From: Herbinix sp.
GTDB lineage: Bacteria > Bacillota > Clostridia > Lachnospirales > Lachnospiraceae
Assembly: GCA_029239235.1 (NCBI GenBank)
Contig: JAQZBD010000011.1
Location: 1-34,248 of the forward strand
Reading direction: 5' to 3'
DNA: 34,248 nt
The translations under genes and the position numbers were made by a program. Positions 6,977-15,328 of this stretch are shown piece by piece. How positions within the stretch are numbered: the first letter of the stretch is position 1; each line of letters begins with the position of its first letter. Below the pieces are notes generated by a model, which made no database searches, was not told where the DNA came from, and saw nothing but the letters and a program-made list of their open reading frames with translations.

Positions 6977-8293
6977 CTATTTTGTCTCAAGGATATACTG
7001 ATTTAAGATACTCTCCAGCATTTCCTGTCTACCTGATTTATTTGCAACAGTTCCATTCGCTAATGCATAAGCCTCTAACTCCTTAAAGCCTACCTTACCA
7101 TCTACGATATCCTTACCAATGCCCGTTGAGTAGCTTGCATAACGATCAGCCTTAAAGTCTTCGAATACACGATCCTCAAGAAGCTTAGCTGCTACCTTTA
7201 AGCCCTTAGCAAAAGCATCCATACCTGCAATGTAAGCATAGAATAAATCATCATCCTGGAAGGAGCCACGACGAACCTTAGAATCGAAGTTTAATCCACC
7301 GGTGGTTAAGCCGCCGTCTAAGAGAATTTCATACATAGCAAGTGTTGTATCATATACATTGGTAGGGAATTGATCTGTATCCCAACCAAGCATAGGATCG
7401 CCGGTATTAGCATCAACGCTACCAAGAGCACCATTAATTCTGCTCATATTCAATTCATGCTGGAAGGTATGCTGTGCTAAAGTTGCATGATTTGCCTCAA
7501 TATTTAACTTGAAGTAATCCTGTAAATTATATTTTCTAAGGAAAGAAAGTACAGTTGCTGCATCGAAATCATACTGATGTTTTGTAGGTTCCTTTGGCTT
7601 AGGCTCGATGAGTAACTGACCGGTAAATCCGATTTCCTTCGCATAATCAACTGACATTTGAAGTAATCTGGCAAGGTTATCTAATTCTAAACCAGTATCT
7701 GTGTTGAGTAAGGTCTCATAACCTTCACGACCACCCCAGAATACGTAGTTGACACCACCTAAATCCTTTGTGATTTCCATAGCTTTCTTAATCTGTGCTG
7801 CAGTATAAGCAAATACAGTAGCATTGCAGGAGGTTGAAGCGCCATGTACAAATTTGTCATCGCCGAAGGCATTGGTTGTACCCCATAAACACTTAATTCC
7901 GGTACGAGCCATTTCTTCTTTGATTACAGCAACAATTTCATCTAATCTCTTATTGGTTTCTTCTAAGGTAGCTGCTCTAGGAGCTATGTCCTGATCATGG
8001 AAACAGAAGAAAGGAATCTGCATTTTCTCCATGAATTCAAATGCTGCATGTACTCTTTCTTTCGCTTTTCTCATCGCATCTTCAGTGTTATCCCAATCAC
8101 GATGCATGGTAGCACCACCAAATGGATCATTACCCATATAAGTTAAGGTGTGCCAATAGGACATTGCAAAACGGCAATGATCCTTCATTGTCTTACCCAT
8201 AACTACTTCCTCAGGATTATAATACTTGAAAGAAAGTGGGTTCTTACTCCCAGCTCCTTCATATTCGATCTTACCAATATTAAAGTATGCCAT
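6977..8293 (-). CDS. xylA: Xylose isomerase
   Basis: A 438-residue TIM-barrel enzyme converting D-xylose to D-xylulose with two divalent metals. Diagnostic motifs are present: [10 protein letters not shown] with catalytic H99 and D102, [43 protein letters not shown] and [17 protein letters not shown] with its metal-binding aspartates and glutamates. Length fits class II enzymes. The ATG at 8293 has AGGAGG 8 nt upstream; the upstream ATG at 8347 lacks a site. No xylulokinase, transporter or XylR gene is nearby, so it stands alone. An extended -10 promoter candidate lies at 8369-8377. Confidence 0.97.
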   Translation of the reverse strand: MAYFNIGKIEYEGAGSKNPLSFKYYNPEEVVMGKTMKDHCRFAMSYWHTLTYMGNDPFGGATMHRDWDNTEDAMRKAKERVHAAFEFMEKMQIPFFCFHDQDIAPRAATLEETNKRLDEIVAVIKEEMARTGIKCLWGTTNAFGDDKFVHGASTSCNATVFAYTAAQIKKAMEITKDLGGVNYVFWGGREGYETLLNTDTGLELDNLARLLQMSVDYAKEIGFTGQLLIEPKPKEPTKHQYDFDAATVLSFLRKYNLQDYFKLNIEANHATLAQHTFQHELNMSRINGALGSVDANTGDPMLGWDTDQFPTNVYDTTLAMYEILLDGGLTTGGLNFDSKVRRGSFQDDDLFYAYIAGMDAFAKGLKVAAKLLEDRVFEDFKADRYASYSTGIGKDIVDGKVGFKELEAYALANGTVANKSGRQEMLESILNQYILETK

Positions 8294-8654
8294 ATATAAC
8301 TCCTCCTTGTTTGTATTTTGCTTTAAGATGGGGCTGTTGTTAATCATAGCCCCAGAATAACGTGATTACTTATACCATAGCCAGAGGTTAAAACGGGGGG
8401 GAATATAACCTTTTGCCACTATATAATTCAGTTACTAAACTACATCTATTATTATAAAACAGGTTGAAAAATATTGCAATAAGAATTTGTATATTTAATA
8501 AACTAATTTGAATTCTACATAGGAAACAGTAAAAAAGGAACAAAAAGAGATAAAAATTAACCTAAATTAAGAAAGGTCACATAACCTTGCTTTATTTAAG
8601 TAATTTCATCATTTTTGCTCCTTATACTTGATTAATAATATCGTATTAATCTCA
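8294..8654. other. Intergenic region upstream of xylA
   Basis: A 361-nt AT-rich gap. On the minus strand an extended -10 (TGGTATAAG, 8377-8369) lies about 75 nt before the xylA start; no good -35 is seen. A 7-G run is at 8395-8401 and an imperfect AGTT-TAGT-AACT dyad near 8430 could be a regulator site. I see no gene and no clear terminator for the protease. Confidence 0.35.
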
Positions 8655-9827
8655 TTAACTCTCGTCTTCTAACAGATTTCTAACATTTAGTAAGCCCCAG
8701 CCCTGTCGCTCCCAATGCTGTCCCAAATCAACCGCGCTGCTGCGAAGCTTTAGCTTCACTTCTCGGTTAGTCAGCTCTGGATTTTTTGACAACAGCAATG
8801 CAATTGCACCGGATACTACCGGCGTTGCCATTGAAGTACCGCTTTTTACCGTGTACATCATCGGTGAATTAGCAAAGGTTAATCTCACCTCTCCGCTTCC
8901 TGATTTTGTTGAATGCCGGCTGATATTACAGGATATGATGTTTGAGCCCGGAGCAACAATATCTGGTTTTTTTATGCAGAAAGGCGTTGGCCCCCGGCCA
9001 GAATAGTCTTTTGTACGACCACTTCCAAAGACTTCAACTGCCACACTATCGTCTGAGGATCCCACAGTAATTACTTTTCTGCTAATCCCCGGAGTAGAAA
9101 TCGACATTGGTCCCGGACCATTATTTCCTGCAGCAACTACCACTACCATTCCATTATCCCAAACTGCATTTACCCCTTGAACTAAGAGTGAATTCTCATC
9201 AAGCACATCTTTCGCTGAAGTACCCACTGAAATATTTACAACCCTGATGTTGTAGCGTTTACGATTATCCATAATCCATTGCAAACCCGCTAGTACATCT
9301 GATATATTCCCGTCACCGCGATGATCTAATACCTTTACTCCTATTAGATTGCACCTGGGTGCCACTCCTGTATATTTTCCTTTTGAGGAATATCCGCTTC
9401 CGCCAATAATTCCGGCCACATGGGTCCCATGCCCGTTATCATCATAGGGCTCTGTTTTCTGATTAACAAAATCAGCAAAGGCAATTACTCTATTACCGTC
9501 TTCACCAAAATCCTTATGCAATGCAATTCCTGTATCAACGATAGCAACACCTATATCCTGACCATAATGTCCTCTCTCATGAGCCCAATAACTTTCAATA
9601 ATATCATTTACATGATTCATCTGGGCTGTAATATGTGTATCCTTCTCCATTTCCAGCAGCCCATCCATTGCTCTGATCGTTTCAAGTTCTCTTTCTTCCA
9701 CCTCGATCACATATGCTCCGATCATCGGAAGTCTATACTTAATGTTTCCTACATCTTCAAAAGCCTTCTGTCGCTTCTCATATTCACTACAACTAACAAT
9801 AACCTGGACTTTGTGTTTATTGACCAC
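8655..9827 (-). CDS. Subtilisin-like serine protease (peptidase S8)
   Basis: A 390-residue S8 protease. The catalytic triad is D98 (VAIVDTG), H133 (DDNGHGTHVAG) and S332 (SGTSMATP), with the oxyanion N235 in AAGNNGPG. Residues 1-75 look like an I9-type propeptide or inhibitor domain. There is no signal peptide or sorting motif, so it is probably cytoplasmic, like intracellular AprX-type proteases, or released by a non-Sec route. The start is GTG at 9827, chosen for GGAGG 6 nt upstream. A 16-bp palindrome lies inside its likely promoter spacer. Confidence 0.93.
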   Translation of the reverse strand: MVNKHKVQVIVSCSEYEKRQKAFEDVGNIKYRLPMIGAYVIEVEERELETIRAMDGLLEMEKDTHITAQMNHVNDIIESYWAHERGHYGQDIGVAIVDTGIALHKDFGEDGNRVIAFADFVNQKTEPYDDNGHGTHVAGIIGGSGYSSKGKYTGVAPRCNLIGVKVLDHRGDGNISDVLAGLQWIMDNRKRYNIRVVNISVGTSAKDVLDENSLLVQGVNAVWDNGMVVVVAAGNNGPGPMSISTPGISRKVITVGSSDDSVAVEVFGSGRTKDYSGRGPTPFCIKKPDIVAPGSNIISCNISRHSTKSGSGEVRLTFANSPMMYTVKSGTSMATPVVSGAIALLLSKNPELTNREVKLKLRSSAVDLGQHWERQGWGLLNVRNLLEDES

Positions 9828-9873
9828 AGAAAGCCTCCAATATCTTTTTTATCATATTATTCAAAAGGCTTTT

Positions 9874-9903
9874 CTTATATACACCAATCTTGGTGTGAAA
9901 CAA
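9874..9903 (-). promoter_or_regulatory. Protease promoter with palindromic operator in the spacer
   Basis: Minus strand TTGTTT (9903-9898), 18-nt spacer, TATAAG (9879-9874). The spacer holds the inverted repeat ACACCAA-TC-TTGGTGT (9881-9896), positioned where a repressor or a MerR-type activator would bind. Confidence 0.55.
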
Positions 9904-10071
9904 TACCAGAATCGCCCAATTTTCATGTAACCAAGGCTACACTTCTATTTATTTGCTATATTTGTGATTATTTTGTCGTAAATTCATCACATAATTTCTT
10001 TAAAAAAATGGAAATTAGTCAAGCTCTACCACATAAGATATGAGTGTAATTGATATTTGGAGGAACATACT

Positions 10072-10275
10072 ATGAGTGATTTACAAGCAACCCATTGCGA
10101 CACATCAACAGGAAATGATTGCAGCTTTATTCTCATTATCATACTTTTACTGTGCTGCTGTGGTAACGGCAATAGTGGCTTCGGTGGAAGTGGATTTGGT
10201 AGTGATGGCTGTGGCAGTATTCTTTTAATTATCATTCTCCTCTGCTGCTGTGGCGGTGGAAACGGCTTATTCTAA
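10072..10275 (+). CDS. Small Cys/Gly-rich hydrophobic protein (HCB-13-like)
   Basis: A 67-residue protein with nine cysteines. It is built of two similar halves: CSFILIIILLLCCCGNGN and CGSILLIIILLCCCGGGNG, separated by a Gly/Ser/Phe linker, so each half is a hydrophobic stretch capped by a CCCG motif. It resembles the small proteins of sporulating clostridia annotated as chorion class high-cysteine HCB protein 13; their function is not established and a spore-layer role is a guess. ATG at 10072 has GGAGGA upstream; the TTG at 10057 is not needed. Upstream, CATAAGATA (10032-10040) resembles a mother-cell sigma -10, with no convincing -35. A terminator follows at 10339. Confidence 0.8.
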   Translation: MSDLQATHCDTSTGNDCSFILIIILLLCCCGNGNSGFGGSGFGSDGCGSILLIIILLCCCGGGNGLF

Positions 10276-10338
10276 GATTCATCGAAAAGCCAAGTAAACT
10301 CCATTCGCAAAATGTTCTCCTTAATAGGCGAACGGAAG

Positions 10339-10371
10339 AAAGGCTGCCTCTCAGGCAGCCTTATCTTTTTA
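10339..10371 (+). terminator. Terminator of the HCB-13-like gene
   Basis: AAGGCTGCCT (10340-10349) pairs with AGGCAGCCTT (10353-10362) around a 3-nt loop, followed by a T-rich tail. Confidence 0.88.
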
Positions 10372-10435
10372 TTTATCGTATTATCCATCATATCGGTAAT
10401 CACAGATATGCTACCAGGATAACATATTTTTCATT

Positions 10436-10476
10436 TAAAAATAAGGAGCTTCTATAAATAGAGCGGCTCCTTATCT
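10436..10476 (-). terminator. Terminator of the 64-residue gene
   Basis: ATAAGGAGC (10441-10449) pairs with GCTCCTTAT (10466-10474); read on the minus strand the stem runs into ATTTTTAAA. It lies about 30 nt after the stop of the minus-strand small gene. Confidence 0.75.
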
Positions 10477-10507
10477 TCTATTCATATTAACTTAGTTTTA
10501 TAAATTC

Positions 10508-10702
10508 CTATCTGGATCTATTCGACTTATTGCCTGACTGTTTTTTCTTCTTTTGTCTTTTCATTCTTTCATAACATTCCCGATCAATTTCGTAAATTGT
10601 ATTCTCTTCGATGATCAAATCTTCTTTTCCTTTACTATCCTTTATATCATCACGTATCCGTGCTAATCCATTTGTTCTGTCAATTCGATCTCGATCTGCC
10701 AT
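10508..10702 (-). CDS. Small charged hypothetical protein
   Basis: A 64-residue, very hydrophilic protein: an Asp/Arg-rich N-terminus, a central EENTIYEIDRECYERM motif and a Lys-rich tail. No membrane segment and only one cysteine. I do not recognise a named family. It is judged real because GAGGT lies 7 nt before the ATG at 10702, a hairpin terminator follows, and no other gene occupies the stretch. It is convergent with the HCB-13-like gene and divergent from aroC. Confidence 0.7.
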   Translation of the reverse strand: MADRDRIDRTNGLARIRDDIKDSKGKEDLIIEENTIYEIDRECYERMKRQKKKKQSGNKSNRSR

Positions 10703-10828
10703 CTCAATACCTCAAAATATTCTGTCAATCTAATATATGAACTATTTTCATAAATGTCTTCAAAATGATTGAATCTCATTTCTTTTTCCTATATACTTAT
10801 GATAAATTTTTGGATGATGGAGGTATCT

Positions 10829-11929
10829 ATGTCAGGATCAACCTATGGAACTATATTTTCCATTACAACCTGGGGGGAATCTCACGGAAACGGCATCGGT
10901 GTTGTTATCGACGGCTGCCCCGCCGGATTATTATTGGATGAACCATATATTCAGGATTATCTAAACCGAAGAAAGCCGGGTCAAACACGTTATTCCACCC
11001 CTCGCAAGGAGGAAGATAAGGTAAGTATTCTCTCCGGTGTATTTGAAGGTCGCACTACCGGCGCACCAATTTCTCTTGTGGTTTTTAATGAAAACCAACG
11101 TTCCGGTGACTACTCAAAAATCGCTTCCTATTACCGCCCCGGTCATGCGGATTATACCTTTGATCAAAAATATGGCTTTCGTGACCACCGTGGAGGCGGT
11201 CGGTCTTCCGGTCGTGAAACGATTGGAAGAGTTGCTGCCGGAGCAATTGCCTGTGCCATCCTAAGAGAGCTGGGTATTAAGGTAAGAGCCTATACAAAAT
11301 CCATTGGCTCTATATCAATCGATGATCAAACAGCAGATTTGAACAAAACACACTTAAGCCCGTTTTTCATGCCGGATCTGGAGGCATCAGCAAGGGCGGA
11401 GGAATATTTAATGCAGCAAATGCAGGACCACAATTCCGTGGGTGGAATTATAGAGTGTATCGTCACCGGTATGCCTGCTGGTATCGGAGAGCCTGTCTTT
11501 GATAAACTGGATGCATCTCTCGCAAAAGCGGTTATGTCAATTGGGGCGATTAAAGGATTCGAGATCGGTGCCGGCTTCCAGGCGGCCGAGCTTAAAGGTT
11601 CCGACAATAACGATTCCTTTGAATACGATATTAATTCTAATTTATCGAAGAAAAGTAATCATGCCGGTGGAATTCTTGGAGGCATGAGTGATGGCTCCGA
11701 TATTATTCTCCGGGCTGCCGTCAAACCTACTCCCTCTATCTTTCGTCCTCAGCATACAGTAAACAAAGAGAAAGATAATGTTGAGATTCAAATACAGGGC
11801 CGTCATGACCCTATTATTGTTCCACGTGCGGTTGTCGTTGTAGAATCCATGGTAGCTATTACTTTGGTGGACCAACTTTTTGTTGGTATGACCTCACAAA
11901 TGAGTCGTATCCGTGAATTTTATCGATGA
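10829..11929 (+). CDS. aroC: Chorismate synthase
   Basis: A 366-residue enzyme of the shikimate pathway that makes chorismate from EPSP with reduced FMN. The family signatures are present: GESHGNGIGVVIDGCP near residue 16, RPGHADYTF, the HRGGGRSSGRETIGRVAAG signature, and a C-terminal RHDPIIVPRAVVVVE segment. The start at 10829 has GGAGG 6 nt upstream; an in-frame ATG at 10769 would add 20 unrelated residues. No other aro gene is adjacent, so it appears to be a single-gene unit. Its TGA stop (11927-11929) lies inside the left arm of a long palindrome. Confidence 0.97.
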   Translation: MSGSTYGTIFSITTWGESHGNGIGVVIDGCPAGLLLDEPYIQDYLNRRKPGQTRYSTPRKEEDKVSILSGVFEGRTTGAPISLVVFNENQRSGDYSKIASYYRPGHADYTFDQKYGFRDHRGGGRSSGRETIGRVAAGAIACAILRELGIKVRAYTKSIGSISIDDQTADLNKTHLSPFFMPDLEASARAEEYLMQQMQDHNSVGGIIECIVTGMPAGIGEPVFDKLDASLAKAVMSIGAIKGFEIGAGFQAAELKGSDNNDSFEYDINSNLSKKSNHAGGILGGMSDGSDIILRAAVKPTPSIFRPQHTVNKEKDNVEIQIQGRHDPIIVPRAVVVVESMVAITLVDQLFVGMTSQMSRIREFYR

Positions 11930-12006
11930 CAAGGGGATGACAAGGGGACGGGGTTGTTGTCACCTGTGACAACAACCCCGTCCCCTTGTCATCCCCCCTT
12001 GTCATC
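11925..12006. repeat. Large near-perfect palindrome overlapping the aroC stop codon
   Basis: The left arm begins at 11925 with two tandem GATGACAAGGGG-type units and continues through GGACGGGGTTGTTGTCA; the right arm is its reverse complement, ending at 12006 with only a 2-nt C insertion. Arms are about 38-40 nt and the loop is CCTG (11963-11966). It sits between convergent genes, 2 nt before the dehydrogenase stop on the other strand. The GGGGAC-rich hairpin resembles REP-type repeats mobilised by RAYT transposases, none of which is in the window. It may also act as a two-way terminator, though a T-run is absent. Confidence 0.85.
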
Positions 12007-12008
12007 CC

Positions 12009-12968
12009 CTACTCTGTAACCACATTTCTTTCTTCCCCATTCTGAAAAGCAACAATATTTTGATAAACCTCATCAGTGCATCGTTGTCTTGCCTCTATCG
12101 TAGCCCAGGCAATATGGGGGGTAATAATGAGCTTTGTGCTATCCTGAATATCTTTCAGTGGATTGGATTCTAACATGGGTTCTGCTGAGAGAACGTCCAA
12201 TCCTGCTGCTCCAATCCAGTCTTCCTTTAAGGCTCTTGCCAACGCATTTTCATTGATAATTGGTCCTCTGCCCAGATTTAACAGGATTGCCTCATTTTTC
12301 ATCTTACGAAGCTCCTCCTCTCCAATCAGATCTCTCGTATTCTGATTCAGAGGTGCATGAATGGATATGATATCCGATTCTTGCAGCAGCGAATCCAGCC
12401 CCACCTTCTGAAAAGAAGTATTGTCATTTCTTCCTGTGGTAGAGTAATAGATGATGTTGCAGCCAAATACTTTTGCCACCTGTGCAACACCTCTGCCAAT
12501 CTCACCGAGCCCGATAATTCCCCAAGTTTTACCCGCCAATTCATGAAACTTCACATTAAAATGACTAAAGATATCAGACCTGATATATTCTCCCGATTTT
12601 ACAAATTGATCGTAGTAATTTAATTTTTCATAAAGGTAGAAAAATAAAGCAAAGGTATGCTGAACCACGGAATGGGTGGAATAGCTCTTAACGTTGGCCA
12701 CCTTTATATTTCGATCGTTAGTATAGGAAAAATCAATAATATTTGTACCCGTTCCGGTAACACAAATTAATTTCAAATTTTTTGCTCCATTCAAAGTCTT
12801 TGCTTTCATAGGGACTTTATTTACAATAATAACCTCAGCTTCCTTAACCCTCTCTACAGTCTCCTCCAAATTTGAGCTAGAATATTTTATAACCTCTCCC
12901 AATTGATCAAAAGGGGAAAGATCAACATCTTTTCCTAAGGTATCTGTTTCTAAAAAAACTATTTTCAT
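12009..12968 (-). CDS. D-2-hydroxyacid dehydrogenase (NAD-dependent)
   Basis: A 319-residue member of the D-isomer 2-hydroxyacid dehydrogenase family, which interconverts 2-hydroxy and 2-keto acids. The Rossmann loop GLGEIG is at 153-158, and the catalytic residues are R234 (NLGRGP), E263 (SAEP) and H285 (TPHIAW). The substrate cannot be fixed from the sequence: glycerate/hydroxypyruvate or lactate-type activity are both possible; no ACT domain excludes the long form of SerA. AAGGAT precedes the ATG at 12968. It is probably transcribed alone, with a terminator for the upstream gene at 13064-13090. Confidence 0.9.
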   Translation of the reverse strand: MKIVFLETDTLGKDVDLSPFDQLGEVIKYSSSNLEETVERVKEAEVIIVNKVPMKAKTLNGAKNLKLICVTGTGTNIIDFSYTNDRNIKVANVKSYSTHSVVQHTFALFFYLYEKLNYYDQFVKSGEYIRSDIFSHFNVKFHELAGKTWGIIGLGEIGRGVAQVAKVFGCNIIYYSTTGRNDNTSFQKVGLDSLLQESDIISIHAPLNQNTRDLIGEEELRKMKNEAILLNLGRGPIINENALARALKEDWIGAAGLDVLSAEPMLESNPLKDIQDSTKLIITPHIAWATIEARQRCTDEVYQNIVAFQNGEERNVVTE

Positions 12969-13059
12969 ATGCTTATCCTTTCTTATCTACTAACAATCAA
13001 TTTGTCATAATGCCCACCCGGTGCCCGAAGTGAATTACAATTATAAAATTCACAGAATG

Positions 13060-13091
13060 AACTAGAAAAAAGCTGTTGAAACAACAGCCCT
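13060..13091 (-). terminator. Terminator of the 87-residue gene
   Basis: GCTGTTG (13072-13078) pairs with CAACAGC (13082-13088) around AAA; on the minus strand the stem is followed by a six-T run. A separate 7-bp inverted repeat GTGAATT/AATTCAC lies at 13030-13053. Confidence 0.88.
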
Positions 13092-13152
13092 TACTTTTAT
13101 TAGTATTTCACCGTCAGGATGGTGTTTATATTACATCGTATCCTCATCCACA

Positions 13153-13416
13153 TTAATTAGAAATCAATAAATATCTGTCACCGAAGCCTTTTTTCTCAAT
13201 AATACCATTAAGCCCCTTTGAACTCTTTATAGAATACCTTTTCCCTTTAGAAAAGATACCAGATATATCTTCCAACTCAAAATCTTCCGCAAGGAAATTA
13301 TTTGTTATCAGTTTTCCAGTAAATGTTTCCTTTAGTTCTCCTAAATCCTCGTCTATAAATCCATCCTCTCGATAAAGCTGCAACTTTGCTCCTTTTGATT
13401 TAAAATAAAATTCCAT
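13153..13416 (-). CDS. Small hypothetical protein, 87 residues
   Basis: An 87-residue mixed-charge protein without membrane segments or cysteines. Alternating short hydrophobic strands (KLQLYRED, KRYSIKSS, DRYLLISN) suggest a small beta-rich fold. I recognise no family. The gene is supported by AAAGGAT upstream of the ATG at 13416, a strong terminator after it, and a promoter (TTGAAA-17-TAAAAT) inside repeat copy A. The same repeat precedes the DUF4177 gene, so the two small genes are probably expressed alike. Confidence 0.72.
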   Translation of the reverse strand: MEFYFKSKGAKLQLYREDGFIDEDLGELKETFTGKLITNNFLAEDFELEDISGIFSKGKRYSIKSSKGLNGIIEKKGFGDRYLLISN

Positions 13417-13477
13417 TCCCCTTTATCCTTTCTGAATATTTCATTCTCACAAAATGTTCACTTGATTTCTATTCCAA

Positions 13478-13562
13478 TAATTTTACCTTTTTTGTCATTA
13501 TTTTTCAACTATTAAACACGAAATAAAGGCATTACAATTTAAATAATAAATGTAATGCCCTT
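13478..13562 (-). repeat. Repeat copy A: terminator hairpin plus promoter
   Basis: About 82 bp that aligns with 13924-14008 at roughly 85 per cent identity by eye. Read on the minus strand it holds a hairpin (GGCATTACA/TGTAATGCC, 13527-13557) that ends transcription of the DUF4177 gene, then TTGAAA, 17 nt, TAAAAT, which points at the 87-residue gene. Confidence 0.8.
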
Positions 13563-13643
13563 AAGCTCTTATAAACCCTAGAATCTCCTTATAATTCTTA
13601 ATGAATCCATCGTTCTATGCTATGACTTTTGATTTATTTCTTC

Positions 13644-13838
13644 TCATTTCTTACGTTTGAATATCGAGATGATCCACCTTGTGCTACCATAACTTTGAGC
13701 GGTGGCAACGGAGTTTACTAGCTCCCATCCCTGTGAACCCAATTCATTTAATTCATTTTGGAAAGAGTATTGGTCAACCTTACCACCAAATACTCCCTTA
13801 GCATCAGTATATAGTGTTTTGTATTCAAATTGCTCCAT
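13644..13838 (-). CDS. DUF4177 domain protein
   Basis: A 64-residue protein consisting almost wholly of a DUF4177 domain: MEQFEYKTLY, then LNELGSQGWELVNSV, then a short strand ending in IISIFKRKK. The domain is common as a small stand-alone protein in Firmicutes and its function is unknown. AAGGAGG lies about 8 nt before the ATG at 13838. It has an extended -10 promoter TGC-TATAAT (13903-13898) and another in repeat copy B. It is flanked on both sides by copies of the same regulatory repeat. Confidence 0.88.
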   Translation of the reverse strand: MEQFEYKTLYTDAKGVFGGKVDQYSFQNELNELGSQGWELVNSVATAQSYGSTRWIISIFKRKK

Positions 13839-13897
13839 GTTCTTATCCTCCTTAAATTAGTTGGTGATGTACTTTTATCACATTTACCTTCCCTAAC

Positions 13898-13906
13898 ATT
13901 ATAGCA
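13898..13906 (-). promoter_or_regulatory. Extended -10 element before the DUF4177 gene
   Basis: Minus strand TGC followed by a perfect TATAAT (13903-13898); the -35 position reads TTAAAA. It is 60 nt before the ATG and downstream of the repeat-encoded promoter. Confidence 0.45.
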
Positions 13907-13923
13907 ATTACATTTTGTATTTT

Positions 13924-14008
13924 AATTTTACCTTTTTTGTAATTATTTTGCAACTATTAAGCATAAACTAAAGGCACTACAATCTAGTAATAAATTGTAA
14001 TGCCTTTA
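13924..14008 (-). repeat. Repeat copy B: terminator hairpin plus promoter
   Basis: The second copy of the 82-bp element. The hairpin is TAAAGGCACTACAAT (13969-13983)/ATTGTAATGCCTTTA (13994-14008) with one mismatch, followed on the minus strand by TTGCAA, 17 nt, TAAAAT. It probably ends trpS transcription and starts that of the DUF4177 gene. The remaining 14009-14194 is AT-rich with no feature I can support. Confidence 0.8.
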
Positions 14009-14194
14009 GTTAAGGCTTAAATCAAATATTCATTTATCTACACTACACACTACATACCAGATAATACACATTTTTTACACACTTTTTAAAAAATCCTATG
14101 ATAATTCACGATAGTCAACAGTTATTTAGGTATCTTGTGGAATGCTTAATATAGCTTATTCCGCTTGATTAAACCCATAGTTAACAATCCTTTC

Positions 14195-15199
14195 TTATCT
14201 TATTCTCTCAGGAAAACCTACTTTTTTCTGAACTTTTCTTAGGGTCTTTGTTGCATAATAATTTGCTTTTTCTGCATTGCTCTTGATAATGCCGTCGACA
14301 TAAGCCTTGTCCTTTTGCAGCTCATCAAATCTTGTCTGCAAAGGAGTCAGAAGATCTGCAACTGCTTCTCCTACAGCAAGCTTAAAGTCTCCGTAGCCGG
14401 AGTTAATAAACTCTGCTTCTACCTCTGCTACTGACTTCCCGGTTGCTAGTCCATAGATTTCAATCAAATTTTTGATTCCCGGCTTATCCTCCGAATATCT
14501 GATCTGGTTATCCGAATCGGTCACAGCTCTTTTAAATTTACGTATAACAGTATCCTTATCATCCATCAGGTAAATGCTTGCATTAGGATTTTCATCGGAC
14601 TTTGACATTTTCTTATCCGGATCCTGCAGGCTCATGATTCTCGCTCCCTGCTTACCAATATAGGGCTCCGGAATTGTAAATACGTCTCCATAAATTGAAT
14701 TAAAGCGTGTTGCAATATCTCTTGCTATTTCTAAATGCTGCTTCTGATCGGAACCTACAGGAACAACATCGGACTGGAATAATAATATATCTGCTGCCAT
14801 CAATACCGGATAAGTATAGAGACCCGCATTAATATTATCTGCATGCTTTGCAGACTTATCCTTAAATTGAGTCATGCGGTTTAACTCACCCATATAGGTA
14901 AAGCAATTTAAAATCCAACCAAGCTCAGCATGTCCTGAAACATGGGATTGATAATAAATACAATTCTTCTCAGGGTTAAGTCCAGCTGCAATATATAGGG
15001 TCAGAAGCGCTCTTGCTCTTTTCCGCAGCTCTGCCGGATCCTGACGCACTGTAATGGAATGCATATCTACAACGCAGTAAAAGCATTGGTATTCATCCTC
15101 AAGCTCTACCCAATTCTTCAGTGCGCCAAGATAATTACCGAGGGTAAGTGTCCCGGTGGCCTGCATTCCGCTAAAAATCGATTTTTTTCCATCTAACAT
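14195..15199 (-). CDS. trpS: Tryptophanyl-tRNA synthetase
   Basis: A 334-residue class I synthetase charging tRNA-Trp. The HIGH-type motif is TGTLTLGNYLGA (residues 15-26) and the KMSKS motif KKMSKSDEN near 195-200; MHSITVRQDP and the GADILLFQ-type Trp pocket (AADILLFQSDVVPVG) are also present. Length is standard. ATG at 15199 follows AGGATG; the frame extends to 15232 but the added residues are unconvincing. It has its own consensus promoter at 15264-15292. Unlike leuS in this window, the short leader has no room for a T-box. Confidence 0.97.
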   Translation of the reverse strand: MLDGKKSIFSGMQATGTLTLGNYLGALKNWVELEDEYQCFYCVVDMHSITVRQDPAELRKRARALLTLYIAAGLNPEKNCIYYQSHVSGHAELGWILNCFTYMGELNRMTQFKDKSAKHADNINAGLYTYPVLMAADILLFQSDVVPVGSDQKQHLEIARDIATRFNSIYGDVFTIPEPYIGKQGARIMSLQDPDKKMSKSDENPNASIYLMDDKDTVIRKFKRAVTDSDNQIRYSEDKPGIKNLIEIYGLATGKSVAEVEAEFINSGYGDFKLAVGEAVADLLTPLQTRFDELQKDKAYVDGIIKSNAEKANYYATKTLRKVQKKVGFPERIR

Positions 15200-15263
15200 A
15201 AGTTCACATCCTATTCCTTCGTCAAGCCTCATAATTTGTGAGTCCTGCTATTTTCTATATTTC

Positions 15264-15292
15264 AATATATAAAGAAAGCCACTGGTTGTCAA
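15264..15292 (-). promoter_or_regulatory. trpS promoter
   Basis: Minus strand perfect TTGACA (15292-15287), 17 nt, TATATT (15269-15264), about 65 nt before the trpS start, in the gap after the HAD gene. Confidence 0.75.
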
Positions 15293-15328
15293 TGTTTACT
15301 TTCCTTTTGATCTCTTATTAGGCATAAT

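Noticed and set aside
10010-10040. Complete SigE/SigK promoter for the HCB-13-like gene
   Set aside because: Only the -10-like CATAAGATA fits; the candidate -35 GGAAATT is at the wrong distance, so no full promoter is claimed.
9420-10043. 207-codon plus-strand frame over the protease gene
   Set aside because: It lies antisense to a clear S8 protease with an intact triad; composition and lack of a ribosome site mark it as a shadow.
13153-13838. The two small genes as paralogues
   Set aside because: Only their upstream elements are alike; the 87-residue protein shows no DUF4177 motif such as GWELV.
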